From positions 248,001-312,000 of the forward strand of contig CAVWBD010000009.1 of the NCBI GenBank assembly GCA_963753105.1: a stretch of DNA of 64,000 nucleotides, in the 5' to 3' direction. This document shows positions 39,157 to 49,733 of this stretch, one piece after another (within the stretch, counting starts at the first letter, position 1; every line of letters starts with the position of its first letter). The position numbers and the translations under genes were made by a program. Below the pieces are notes generated by a model. It saw only the letters and a list, made by a program, of their open reading frames with translations. It made no database searches and had not been told where the DNA came from. Origin of the DNA: SZUA-36 sp963753105. Its GTDB lineage: Bacteria > Pseudomonadota > Gammaproteobacteria > Xanthomonadales > SZUA-36.

Positions 39157-41345
39157 TCAGTGCCCCGGGCCGGGTCTGACCCGCTCGCCCGGATATACCG
39201 AAATATTATCGAAAGTGGCGTATACCGTTGTGTAATTCCCGTCTTTATCCCGCGGTGCATTATCAGGGTTGTGGCCACCGTGAAATGAGCTGAACATGAA
39301 TTTGTTGATCAGCGTGGCATCCCCACCAGTGCCACGTAAACGAAGGTTCTCGTGCCGCTCGATGAGTTGCCCGTCGACATACAGACGGGAAAAGCCATTG
39401 GACGCTTCCGGCGGGTCATTGACCCGCACATGCAGCGATACCGAGTAGTAACGTTCTCTTTCAAATTTGAAGGGCAACTGAATATCCCCCCGGTCGCCGT
39501 ACTGGCCCTGCATGTCCTGGTGGTAGGTATACAGCTTCAGACCATTCGTCCCTGTAAACGTCACTCGCGTTGACCAGCCAACTGGGACGATGGCCCTGCC
39601 CCCGCTGATATGTTTTTCCGGCCCCAGGCCCAGCAGCTTGCCGCCTTTGACGAACTGGAAGTCCTTGTCGAAACGTACATCGTAGTTCAGGCTGAATTCA
39701 AGCCCCGGTTCCGGCAAGAACAGGTGCCTGACGATACGTTCACTGCCCTTCTCAAAACCGGTGTACTCGGCCCGCAGACCGGCACTGCCGCCAACACCGG
39801 CGCCGGGGGCCAGGGACAGTTTTTTGTGTTGCAATAACTGGTCTGCAGGACCACCGGTAGCGATCATTTCAAAATCCATGGAAAGAACCGGGTCTGCGGT
39901 TCCGGTTTTATGCCCCACCTGTTCCAGCAATATCTTGAAATCGTCCAGGTAAGGATCATTGGTGGCAGCCAATTGTGCCAGCATCCTGTCACGCATGGTG
40001 CGCAGAACATCTGCCGCCCGCTCATCAGCGGCCAGGTTGACCAGCGCGTCGGGGTCGCTCTTAAGGTCGTAAAGCTCTTCTTTTGTACGCTTGTAAAAGA
40101 AATCCAGCCGCTCTTTTACCTTTTCGTCATCCTTGGCAGCTGCCTCGAAGCCTTTCAGCGCCAGGCCGCCGGGGTATTTGCCGTCGTGATATTGCGCCTT
40201 GCCGTTGGCCCACTTGTTAAAGATGTAAATATGGTTCGCACCAATCACCGAGCGCATTTCAAAGGCCAGGTCACCCTTGCCGTTGATGCTTGCAAATACC
40301 TGTTCATGGTGCGTCTTTTCCGGCTCACTTAACAACGGCAGCAAAGACCTGCCCGGCAGACCAGCAGGTGCTTCGATCCCGCTGGCATCGAGAATTGTCG
40401 GCAGGATATCGATAGTGGAAACCAGGCTGCCGGATGATGTGCCGCCGACCGAGTGCCCTTGCCAGATAAATGACAAAGGGTGTCTTGACACTGGCGACAT
40501 AGACATTGCTCTTGGCATACGGCCAGTGCATGCCGTTGTCGGAGTGGAATATCACCAGGGTGTCATCAAGCAAATCCCTGTCTTCGAGCACCTGCATCAG
40601 GGCCCCGACAAACTGGTCGGCGCGGTACGATGAATTCAGGTAATAGCCAAACTCTTCCCTGACCATTTCGTGGTCGGGAATGAAACCGGGCGCCTCGATA
40701 TTTTTGCCACTGTAAGCAACAACCTCAGGGGGCAGAATGAATTCCGGCTTGACGTCGAGTTTGCGGGTTTCCTGCTTGAAGCGTCTTTCGAGAGATTCAC
40801 GCTCACCCGGCGCGCCGGCATAGGGCCGGTGCGGGTCATGGGTATTGGCGGAGATGAAAAACGGGCGGTTTTGTGCAATGCGCCTGGTCAATAAAACGGC
40901 CGATATTCCCGGCATACAGTTCCGGGCTGCGCCCCACCGCCATGGCGGCCATCGGCGAGACCTCGTCAAAGCCATACTTCTCCAGTGGCCGGTAATGCGT
41001 GTCCTTGCCAAAGAGACCGCTCATATAGCCTTTCTGCCTGAGATACTCGGGAATGGTCAACACAGAATCACGCACGGTGGTGTCGCTGGTGCCGGGCTTG
41101 GTGTTGTAATTATCCTGGTAGTGCCCGGTCATGATCGAGCCCCGCGATGGCGAACAGCGGGAACTGGTGTTGTAGGCACGCGTGAATGCCATACCCCGGC
41201 TGGCCAGCGTATCGATATGTGGTGTCAGGCCATCAACCCGCCCGCCGAAGCTTGTGGGTGTGTCATGACCCATATCGTCCACGGCGATCAGCAGGATATT
41301 GGGTTGTTCACTGGCCACGGCGCAATCAAGAGATGACAAACGCAC
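39157..41345 (-). CDS. Sulfatase fused to a C-terminal PL14-like lectin/lyase domain, frameshifted N-terminal half
   Basis: The sulfatase part has NILLIAVDDMGHD, the formylglycine motif CSPSRGS, DPHRPYAGAP and LVIFHSDNGMHWPYAK. Breaks near 40870 and 40455 interrupt it. From about 40450 to the stop one open frame runs through the sulfatase C-terminus (LYDLKSDPDALVNLAADER) and straight into a domain with FDKDFQFVKGGKLLGLG, RLYVDGQLIERHENLRLRG and FSSFHGGHNPDNA. This is the pattern of polysaccharide-lyase-14-like jelly rolls. So the fusion is real within one unbroken frame. The start is uncertain: GTG at 41345 is the first in frame, but a signal peptide appears to be broken by indels near 41360. 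Total about 730 residues. Confidence 0.8.
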
Positions 41346-42340
41346 ATGAGTGCCCGGTTCACAAAAAACGTACGCTTCTCACCGGCTTCCGTTTCCCATA
41401 ATTCTCTGACGTATTTCACGTCCCGCTTAATCACGGCCAGGACCTCGCTTTCAGGGATGGTCAGTTCCCGCTTACCCTTGTTGGCGCCACCCAACTCCTC
41501 GTACTCGCAATGCAGGGAAATGGGGTAATTCAAGCCCGCGTCCTTCAGCATGCGGAAATAACGTTTGAAATCGACCATGCCCTGTCCCATGGGTGTATTG
41601 ACCAACTGCCATTTACCGTCAACGGCTGTCCCACTTGAAATCCTTGAAGATAATGAGCGGATATGCGGCTTGATCAAGCGGAAACTGGTCGGGCCACATC
41701 AGGCCGCCGTCGGTGACGGCGTGACGGATATCGAACTGACAGGCCAGGTATCCGGATCCAGGTCCTTTAGCACAAGGTAGGCGTCCCAGATTGCCGCTCC
41801 GAATCTTTCATCACCGGAATGGTTCTGGTAAAGGCCGTTAATACCAATCTCCCTGTTCCACGAGGCCAGGGCTGCCAGTTGCGCCCGGTATTGATTGACG
41901 GACACCATTGGCTCGATATTTTCGTCATAGCGCAAACCACCCAGGCGATAGGATTTAACACCCAGCGACCTGGCCAGCACCAGCAAGTCACGGTCGCGGG
42001 CATTTTGGGTGCCGACGATATTCGTGGTCATCATTTCGCAACTTAATCCTGCTTTCTTGATGGCACTGATAGCAGCAGGCAGGTCACGTTCAAAATTCTC
42101 CGGTTCAACATGGCCGCCAGGTCTGACTGTCAGGTCGAGGCCATTGAGTCCGATTTCAACAGCGGCATTCGCCATTTCCGTGTAATCGAGGAATTGAAGA
42201 TGTTTTGAAAACAGGTGGAGTTCGGGCACAACATTACCAGCTGTGTCCACCGCCATCGCGGTACCCATCACAAACCCCGAAGACAGGCCGCCCCCGACAA
42301 TGCCTGTTCCGGTCACCTGCAGAAACTCGCGTCTGTCCAT
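41288..42340 (-). CDS. Tat-exported sugar isomerase/epimerase-type TIM barrel, frameshifted
   Basis: A twin-arginine signal MDRREFLQVTG begins at 42340. The barrel has LHLFSKHLQFLDYTEMANAA, IGLNGLDLTVRPGGHVEPEN, GINGLYQNHSGDERFG and, after a shift near 41700, FDIRHAVTDGG. The C-terminus is GLNYPISLHCEYEELGG. This matches sugar phosphate isomerase/epimerase (xylose-isomerase-like) proteins. Reading is open to 41288, but losing one T in the six-T run at about 41365 would stop it at 41359, so the true end is probably there. A terminator at 42398 separates it from the TonB receptor upstream, so it likely starts a new transcript for the sulfatase group. Confidence 0.78.
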
Positions 42341-42397
42341 CTGTCTGTCCTCGAATATGTACGATTAAAACTACGAATCGTAGGGTTTGCGAGACCT

Positions 42398-42425
42398 AAA
42401 AAAAGGCGGCACTTCACGTGCCGCC
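42398..42425 (-). terminator. Intrinsic terminator after the TonB receptor gene
   Basis: On the minus strand an 8-bp perfect GC-rich stem (GGCGGCAC, 5-base loop, GTGCCGCC, 42405-42425) is followed by seven Ts (42398-42404). It lies 29 bases after the receptor stop codon and is a textbook rho-independent terminator. Confidence 0.9.
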
Positions 42426-42453
42426 TCTTCTACTTGCCTGGCCTTGAAAACGC

Positions 42454-45375
42454 TCAGTTAGTATTGAACCTGAACTCAAGCACGTAGTCCAGGCCGTTAT
42501 CACGCTCGTCAGAGAAGACCTTGCTTGGCACATCCCAGTACCTGGTACGTTGTTCTTGCGTCAGGTTGTTGGCGGTAAAGCGTAGCTTCATCCTCTTGTT
42601 GATCACGTAATCGAGGTTCAGGTCAACAATCGTGCGGCCATCGGTAAACTCGTCGAAACGATCCGAATCTTCGGCTTCCTGGTGCAGGTAGTCCGAGCGA
42701 TAGTTGGCGGCCAGGCGCGCGCCGAATTTCTTCTTCTCGAAATAGAATACCAGGTTGCCGCTCTTCTCGGACGTGCCGCGCAGGGAGACCGGCGTGCCGC
42801 GCTCCGGCACGATCGCATCCATATTGGCGTCGACGAAACGTGTAGCTGCCGTTGATGCCGAAATACTGCAGGAAGCTGTCCGTGAACGTGTCAAACGGTA
42901 TATGCCATTGGATTTCCACACCCTTGATCATGCCGCCCTTGGTATTGACCGGGCGCCTGACATCGTATTCGAGCACCTCGACATTGCCATCGTCGTCCAC
43001 GACTTCAATCAGTTCCGGGCTCGCTCCCCCTGGCGATGTAGCTGCCCAGGTCCTTGTAGAACAGGCCGATGGCGTAGGATCCGCCAACGTCCGGATACCA
43101 TTCCAGGATTGCGTCAAAGCTGTTGGTGGTGTAGGGCTGCAGGTTCGGGTTGCCGCCGTTGGCCGTCAGGTCTTCCTGGTCTTCCAGGTCATTGATCTCG
43201 ATGCGCGAGGACAGGTCGATCGGGTCCGGCCGGGTCAGGGCCTTGTTGGCGGCAAAGCGCAGTACCGTCGTTTCAGAAGTTTCGTAGGCCAGGTTGAAGG
43301 CCGGCAGCCAATAGTCATAATTGCGGCCGGTCTTGACCTTCGGGTTGTCTGGATCGGCGGGTATGAAGTCGTCGCCCTCGCCTTCACCGACCCAGCCGCG
43401 GTTGGTCTGCCGCGTACTGGTGTAGCGGATACCAATGTTGCCGCGGTAAGGTATTCCGTTCTCACCACCCGAGAAATTACCCTGCAGGTAAACCCCCTTG
43501 TTTTCTTCGGTCACGTCGAATTCACTGTTTTGCAGGGTTTCGTAACCCTCGGTGTTGTCATAGAAGGGATCGAATATCGGATCGTCGATGTCGAGCACCG
43601 CAAAGGAATGTACGAAGCCCGGCAAGTTGACATCGGGCAGGATGCCGTCGGCAATGACGCTGCCGATGGTGGTAACGTCATACCCTGCGCCACGCGGGCT
43701 ATCCGATTTCTGTTCCTGCCTGCGGGTGAACTGCATATCGTTCCAGGCGAAGCCGAACATGATCTCGTCCAGTGGATGGTCGCATCGGCATCGGCGCCTT
43801 CCAGGACCTTGGTGAAATCGAGCCGGAAACTGGCATCGTCGGCATTCTCCCAGGTCGTGGTACGCCGCAATTCCTCGACGTACTGGTGCGTGATGTCCAG
43901 CGGATCGATGGAAGTTGCCATCGGCATCGTACATGATCGCGATCGGGTAGCCACTGGAAATGTCATAGGTGCCGGTGAGGCCACCGGCATCGGTAGTCAA
44001 CCTGTCCTGTCCGGGGCTGCGGTAACCGGTATCCAGCCTTGTGCGCAGGCGTTCCAGCGTGCGCACCGTGTCCTGGCCAGCAAAGCCCAGATCGCCCTCG
44101 ATGGTCCATACCTCTTGGCTCCATACGACGTTCAGGCCGCCGACATAGACGTCGGACGTGCGTGGAATACGCCGGTACAGACCATTGGCGAAGGGCTGCA
44201 CGCGCCGGTCGTCATCGGTGGGTCCGAAGGTGTAACCGGTCAGCGTACCCAACGTCGGGTGGGTCATGGTCGAGGTTTTCGTCGCCGTAATCCACGGTCA
44301 GCGACGTCATGACGTGGTCCTGCCTGCGGATCATGTCACCGAAATTGAACCAGAAGCGCTTGTCGTCACGGGTTCTCATCCTCGGAACCCGCGGTCCAGT
44401 CGAAGTTGATGTCAGCGTTCTCGGTCTTCCACTGCAGCCCGGTGACATAAGTTTCACGGTCCCTGGTAAATCGGCTGCTGCGCGTAGCGGACGCCGGAGA
44501 AGTGGCTAAGCGCCAGTTCCGTCCTTTCTTCCAAGCGGTACGCCGTTGACCAGCGTGCCTTCCTCGTACCTGCCGCCGGAGTCCTCGCCCGGGAAGACTT
44601 TAAACCGCTGGGATTCGGCCAGGTTGTCGATGCGGTCGGCCTCGTCAATCGTTGCTCGCGAAAAAGAGACCGAAACGGTCGCCAAACTTCTTGTTGAAAA
44701 ACAGCGTGCCGCGGAACTTGCGTGTCTTCGAGCAGATCGTTGTAGGTGCCCGCGAGCCGAGGCGGAGAAATAAATATCATCGCCCTTGCGCTTGAAATCC
44801 AGCGGCCGGTTGGTGATCAGGTCGACGGTGCCACCGATACCACCCTCGAGTTCCCACGCCTGGGTGGTCTTGGTCACCTGCGCCTTGGACACGACTTCCG
44901 ATGGCATGATGTTGAAAGTGAAGCTACGCGCATCGTCACCGCCGCCGGTTTCGCCACCTGAGGACGACAGCGCCGTGCGGCCGTTGATGGTGGTGCGCAC
45001 AAAGCGCGGACCGAGGCCGCGGATGGACACGCGGTAACCCTCGCCCTCTTCGCGTTCGCAACTGTACACCGGGTACACGCGCCAGCGCCTCGCCGATGTT
45101 GTTGTCCGAAAACAGACCGATGTCCTGCGCCGTAATGGCGTCGACCACCGCGTCGGACTCGCGCTTGATGTCCGCCGAGAACTCCAGGCTGCGGCGGATG
45201 CCGGTGACGACAACTTCCTCGAGCACCATGCTCATCATCAGCGGCCTGCGCGTCTGCGCTCTGGTCGGTTTGCGCGAAGACCGATGACTGTGCCATCAAT
45301 CCTGCAAAAAAAGTCGCTGCGATATACAGTGCTTTATGGCGTATGTGGTTTAAATGGAAAAATCGAAGCTGTCAT
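42454..45375 (-). CDS. TonB-dependent outer-membrane receptor, heavily frameshifted
   Basis: Imports oligosaccharides through the outer membrane using TonB energy. From ATG 45375 the signal peptide (HKALYIAATFFAGLMAQSSVFAQ) is restored by removing one T. The plug domain shows EEVVVTGIRRSLEFSADIKR, DNNIGEALARVPGVQL, VSIRGLGPRFVRTTINGRT and IGGTVDLITNRPLDF. The barrel has GNIGIRYTSTRQTNRGWVG and RFAANKALTRPDPIDLSSR, and the C-terminus is DYVLEFRFNTN. This is the Xanthomonas/Caulobacter-type receptor class. I count about nine breaks between 42800 and 45360. The length of about 970 residues is normal. It has its own operator-bearing promoter region and terminator; no SusD partner is present. Confidence 0.85.
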
Positions 45376-45495
45376 GCTCAACTCCCACCGGGAATCCGGT
45401 TGTGCGTGAATTGATTACCTGGTTGATATTCTTATTAATAGTTGCAAAAACCTCTTAACCTTGTCGGTCTGACCGGGTCCTTGACATAATCTGAC

Positions 45496-45512
45496 GATCA
45501 GTTGACCTGATC
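45496..45512. repeat. Inverted repeat in TonB receptor promoter region
   Basis: GATCAG and CTGATC arms surround TTGAC, and TCTGAC repeats lie on both sides. It is 120 bases before the receptor start and may be a second regulator site. No protein is assigned. Confidence 0.4.
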
Positions 45513-45559
45513 TGACTATACCAATTACACCTATTTATGCCACCGGTGTCAAGCACTTA

Positions 45560-45575
45560 ATGTTAGCGTTATCAT
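45560..45575. promoter_or_regulatory. Candidate LacI-family operator upstream of the TonB receptor gene
   Basis: The 16-base site ATGTTAGCGTTATCAT is about 185 bases before the receptor start codon. It matches the site at 58651-58666 at 15 of 16 positions. It is a near-palindrome around a central CG, as is usual for LacI-type operators. The regulator encoded at 60292 is the obvious candidate. Confidence 0.65.
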
Positions 45576-45614
45576 CAATTCCGTAATCAGGATTGCCACG
45601 AGCCAGGTTTATTC

Positions 45615-47079
45615 CTATTCTGCAGCAACTCTATCTTCATTCAGAATTTTCCCATCAACACCATAATGCCGTGCGATCAAGCACGGGTTGCCGTCTTCAC
45701 GGTCCACCGTTATCGCCAGGAAACCACCGATCACGTTCAGGTACTTGTGCTCCGGCCGGACCTGGTCGTTGGACCAGCCACCGGCGTGCTTGTCGCTGAC
45801 TGGACCACTGGAATACTCCTTAACACCGTGGGTTGCATCGACGGACACGTACTGCCAGTGCCGGTCACCGCAGGCCACCACCATGTTCTTCTGTGAGGCA
45901 ATGAACTCACGCAGCAGGTTGCCCTCGTAGGCGAAACCTTCATTGGCGTGGTTGTCTTCCTTGTTCGAACGATCCGGTCCAACCACCGGCGTCGGGCTGA
46001 TCAGCACTTTGAATGTCGCGTCGGATGACTTGACCGTTTCCATGAACCATGCCATTTGCTCGACGCCCCAGATACTTTTCCACGGCCCGTCCTCAGTGGG
46101 GTTTGCATCACGAAAATCACGGCCTTCGACCAGCCAGACCTGCAGGTCCTTGCCCCAGCGGATGGTGCGGTAGGTCTTCTCCCCCATCGGCACCTGTTGC
46201 CGGAAAACTTCCAGGCCGTCTTCAAAGGTGAAGTCGCCCATGAAGTGGGTTTCCATGGTCGGCCAGGAATCATTCATCAGGTATCATGGTCATCCTTCAT
46301 CGAAATAGCTGGTCACGTTGTTGTGAAAGTCCACCAGGCTTTTCATGCCGTAGGTTCGCTGCCAATGCCAGTTGGCCAGGTCGCGTGTTTTCGCCAGCTG
46401 GTCGTAATACAGATATCGCCGGTGTGCACGAAAAAGTCCGTGTCCTGCTCCATCATCTTGGCGTAGATCTTGAAGCCATCCAGCGAATCCCGGTTAGGGT
46501 AACGCTGCCCGGTAACCACGGTGAAAGTGACCGGTGCGACCGTGTCAGCAGCCGGTGCGGTACGGAAACCACCATCGAGGAACCTGTGCTCTCCTTCAAT
46601 ACTGACGCCGGATTCAATCCTTACCACGTATTGGCTTCCCGGCAACAGGTCCGTCAACTGGAATTGGGTCGTGTAGTCCGCCTTTGAGTCAACCTTCTGC
46701 CAGGGTGTTACCTTGAATTCACCACCCGTTTCAGGTTTGTAATGAACGCGCGCTACACCCCTGGCGCCCGGCACAGCGCCTTCGATGGTGTCGATGCTGA
46801 ACTGCCATCAGGAAACTCCACCGCGGGCACCGCGTCAGGTCTGGCGATAGGCTGACCTCTTCAAGGGGCTCACCTGTTGTCCGCGTTCGTGTAAGTCATC
46901 TTTGGCATCGGTGCGCCAAAATCGACGCGTTTTTCGTCTTTTGTCAGACGTACCCAGACAATGGCCTCGCTGTCGGTGACCTCGCCGATCTTGATACCGG
47001 TGGCCATGTAGGGCGCATCGGCAAACACCGGTGCAGCACTCAATAGAAATATGATGGAAATAAGAATGAGTTTTTTCAT
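45615..47079 (-). CDS. PhoD-like phosphatase/phosphodiesterase, frameshifted
   Basis: A signal peptide (MKKLILISIIFLLSAAPVFA) starts at 47079, followed by an N-terminal Ig-like part (GIKIGEVTDSEAIVWVRL). The metallophosphatase part is in later frames: FFVHTGDICITT (metal-site Asp, His), WHWQRTYGMKSLVDFHNN, FGDFTFEDGLEVFRQQ, and an uninterrupted C-terminus with ACGDRHWQYVSVDATHGVKE. This resembles PhoD alkaline phosphatase/phosphodiesterase family proteins. Breaks fall near 46870, 46380, 46290 and perhaps 46800. It sits between the TonB receptor and a beta-helix lyase-like gene on one strand, hinting at a phosphorylated or sulfated glycan fragment as substrate, but that is inference. Confidence 0.72.
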
Positions 47080-47089
47080 GGAGGTCTCT

Positions 47090-48304
47090 TCAGAAATTTG
47101 CCAATGGTTCGATCCGGTTGTTTTCGAAAATGAACGTGGAGCGGTCCGCTGCCTTCAATTCGTTCTCAACGATCTGAATGTCAGCGTCATCGGTATAGAA
47201 AATATTGTTGAAAACCTTGTTGTCCCTGCCCGGTCGGGGCGGGAATATCCTCCTGGCCAAGATAGTCAACCCTGACGGGCACCTTCGTTTTTTTGTTGAA
47301 AATGCGGATATAGCGCGTCTGGCCTGCACTTGAACCGACAAATTTGTTGCCCTCGATGAGATTGGCATAACCCGCCAGGCTGACGATTTCGTCGTTATAG
47401 GATTTTTCACCGCAATAGAGAACATTATTACGGGCGGTCACATTTGACGCCGCGTACTTGAGATCGATGTACTGCCCCAGCAATCCGGGGCCCATGCACG
47501 CTGTCCTCGATCAGGATATCGTGGGCAATCGCATTGTATTCCCGCTCATCATATCCCTTGGAAGAACCAATGTAGAAACCCTCCCCTTCATGGGCGTTGT
47601 AATCTTTATGCAGCCACTCGCCGATATGGTGAATGTGCATTCGTCCGGAAAATGTTGTGGTGGCCTCGGTCCCGGACTGCGACTGCCGTGTTATGCGTGT
47701 GGTGGATATGGATATCTTCGATGACGTTGTGATGCGAGCCGGGCCCCATCAGGTACAGGCCGATACGAAAACCGTTGGTGTCCCAGTAACCCGGTTCCAG
47801 CGGCACTTTCTTGCCGGCGATTTCCAGACGCGAGATATTCCAGAACGAGCCGCGCAGACTGATGGCTACCAGGTCTTCTTCCTTCTTCTGCCACAACCGT
47901 GGTGATCACGGCATAACGGTCCTGGCCGGTGTCATCTTCCGATGTGAAGGTGATCCTGGCGCTATCCGGTAACCATCGGCCTTGAGCACGAAACTCTTGT
48001 CAATTTCGTACACGCTGCCACCTTCCAGCAGGATCGTATCGCCCGCTTTGACGGTTTTCAGCGCCTGGTGAACGTCCTCGCTGGTGGCACAACGGTAAAC
48101 CTCGCCCTGCCCCGCTATCGCGATGGTAGCCCACAGCAGGCAAGCGGTTAATGCCAGCGTGAATCCTGATGGCCCGCCAGGTGAGTGCACTGCTTTTTTC
48201 AGGACCTTACGAAACAGGGATGTTTCGGATGAGCCCCCAGGGACGGGTTCACGGCGTGTCCTGAAAAAACGCAGGCGCTTACCTGGTTGGTTTGGAATTT
48301 CCAT
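47090..48304 (-). CDS. Secreted right-handed beta-helix protein (putative polysaccharide lyase), frameshifted
   Basis: Starts ten bases after the PL22 stop. A long basic N-region precedes a hydrophobic segment (GFTLALTACLLWATIAIAG). Then ALKTVKAGDTILLEGGSVYE leads into a parallel beta-helix: ISLRGSFWNISRLEIAGKKV, GPGSHHNVIEDIHIHHTHNT, NVTARNNVLYCGEKSYNDE and a last turn FEFENN-like TFIFENNRIEPLANF. Pectate-lyase-like and related lyases have this plan. The frame changes at least four times (near 47960, 47870, 47650, 47480 and 47250). Substrate unknown; the neighbouring PL22-type and heparinase-type lyases suggest uronate chains. About 400 residues reconstructed. Confidence 0.65.
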
Positions 48305-48313
48305 GATGCAGGC

Positions 48314-49697
48314 TCAGATCAACTCGCTCAGATCGGCCACGAACAACTGCCGCCTGCCTTCCGGCGCCGCGTTGAAACACACCTTCGTGTAATCACGGCT
48401 CCAGGCCGGGTGCGGATCAATCCGCAGCACGTTGGCGTTGGGCATACCCAGCGTGAACACAAAGCACAGGTTCTGCTCGGTCTGTGTCTCGATATCGACC
48501 AGCCGGATCGGAACCTCCTTGCTGCTGGATGGCAAAATCCTGGTCCGGATACACATCGGTGACGATGTGCCGGCCGTTGCCGTGGAAACTGGGGTGGCCA
48601 CTGCCTTCCACGGTTTCGCTCAGCACCTTGAAGTCCGAGCCGTCATAACGGTAGGTGCAGAACTTGATGCGCTCGTAATCCAGCTTCAGGTTCATCAGGA
48701 TTTCTTCACCGTTCGGGTGCCAGTTGGGGTGGTGGCCGCCCTTGCCCCAGACCTCGTTGGACAGCGCCAGTTTCAGGTCCGAGCCGTCGGCGTTGAAGGT
48801 CACCAGCATCGGCTTGAAGACACCGGTGCCGCCGATACCGAACTCTTGTCGGCCGGCGTTTGGCATCATGCAGCGGAACACCTGCAGAATCCGGCTGGAC
48901 TGCGGGTTGAACTTGGAGTGGAAGAAATAGAAGGTGCCGCCTTCGAAGCGTTTCTTGTCGGCATCCGGCAAGATGTCGTAGGCCTGCGCCAGGCTGACAA
49001 TCAATTCTTTCTTGCCGGTCTTCAGGTCGGTGCGCCAGATACCTTCGTCTTCTGCAGCGCCGGGTGGCAATATCCTGGCCCTGGCCGGGTCCATGGCGTA
49101 GCCGTAGCCCGACTGGGTCGCGTTGATCAGGTCCAGCGGGAAACTGACGACGGCCGAATCGTCCGGGGCCACGTGGTACATCGGACCGGCCAGGTAGTCG
49201 GATTTACCGGTTTCGAGGTCAAGGCGTACACAGACACACTCGCCATCGAGCAGGTCATTGAAGTACAGGTAACGGTCGGTGGCGCCCCACTGCACGTTTG
49301 AGCCAAGCTGGAAGCCCCAGCCGCTGGTCGAGTGGACCTCGGTCAGGGTCTGGTCTTTCATATCGATGACACAGATCTGTGCTTCTTCGCCGTATTTTGG
49401 CTCGCGGTCCTGGAACGGAAATTTCGTACAAGCCAGGTAACGCTGCGACGGGCTCCACGGACAGATATCGTAAAAGGTGTGCAGGTAATAGCCATCATCC
49501 GGTGTCACCTTGTGCACCGGCACCAGGGTGGCGGTTTCACGGTAGCGTTTGAAATTGAATTTTCCCGCCTGCTCAGTATCGCCAGCCGCAGCACCCGCAG
49601 GAACGGCAGTTTCGGTCTTGCCACACGAGCCGAGTATGGGCAAGGCGGCCAATGAACCCGCCACCGCAGAATTTTTAATAAAACTTCTTCTTTTCAC
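48314..49697 (-). CDS. PL22 oligogalacturonate lyase-like Tat lipoprotein, one frameshift
   Basis: PL22 enzymes split short uronate oligosaccharides to unsaturated monomers inside the cell or periplasm. The N-terminus MKRRSFIKNSAV is a twin-arginine signal ending in a lipobox (PILGSC). The propeller part shows HTFYDICPWSPSQRYLACTK, VQWGATDRYLYFNDL, KGGHHPNWHPNGEEILMNL and SGHPSFHGNGRHIVTDVYPD, as in oligogalacturonate lyase-like seven-bladed propellers. A shift near 48525 leads into VDIETQTEQNLCFVFTLG and the end VADLSELI. About 460 residues. It is placed between the heparinase-type lyase and the beta-helix protein in one operon and would feed KduI. Confidence 0.72.
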
Positions 49698-49733
49698 ATC
49701 GATCTCCCAATTTTCATGGCGAATCGCCGTTGT

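Noticed and set aside
42852..44312. 486-codon plus-strand frame opposite the TonB receptor
   Set aside because: The real barrel homology is on the minus strand; this frame is open only because of codon bias.
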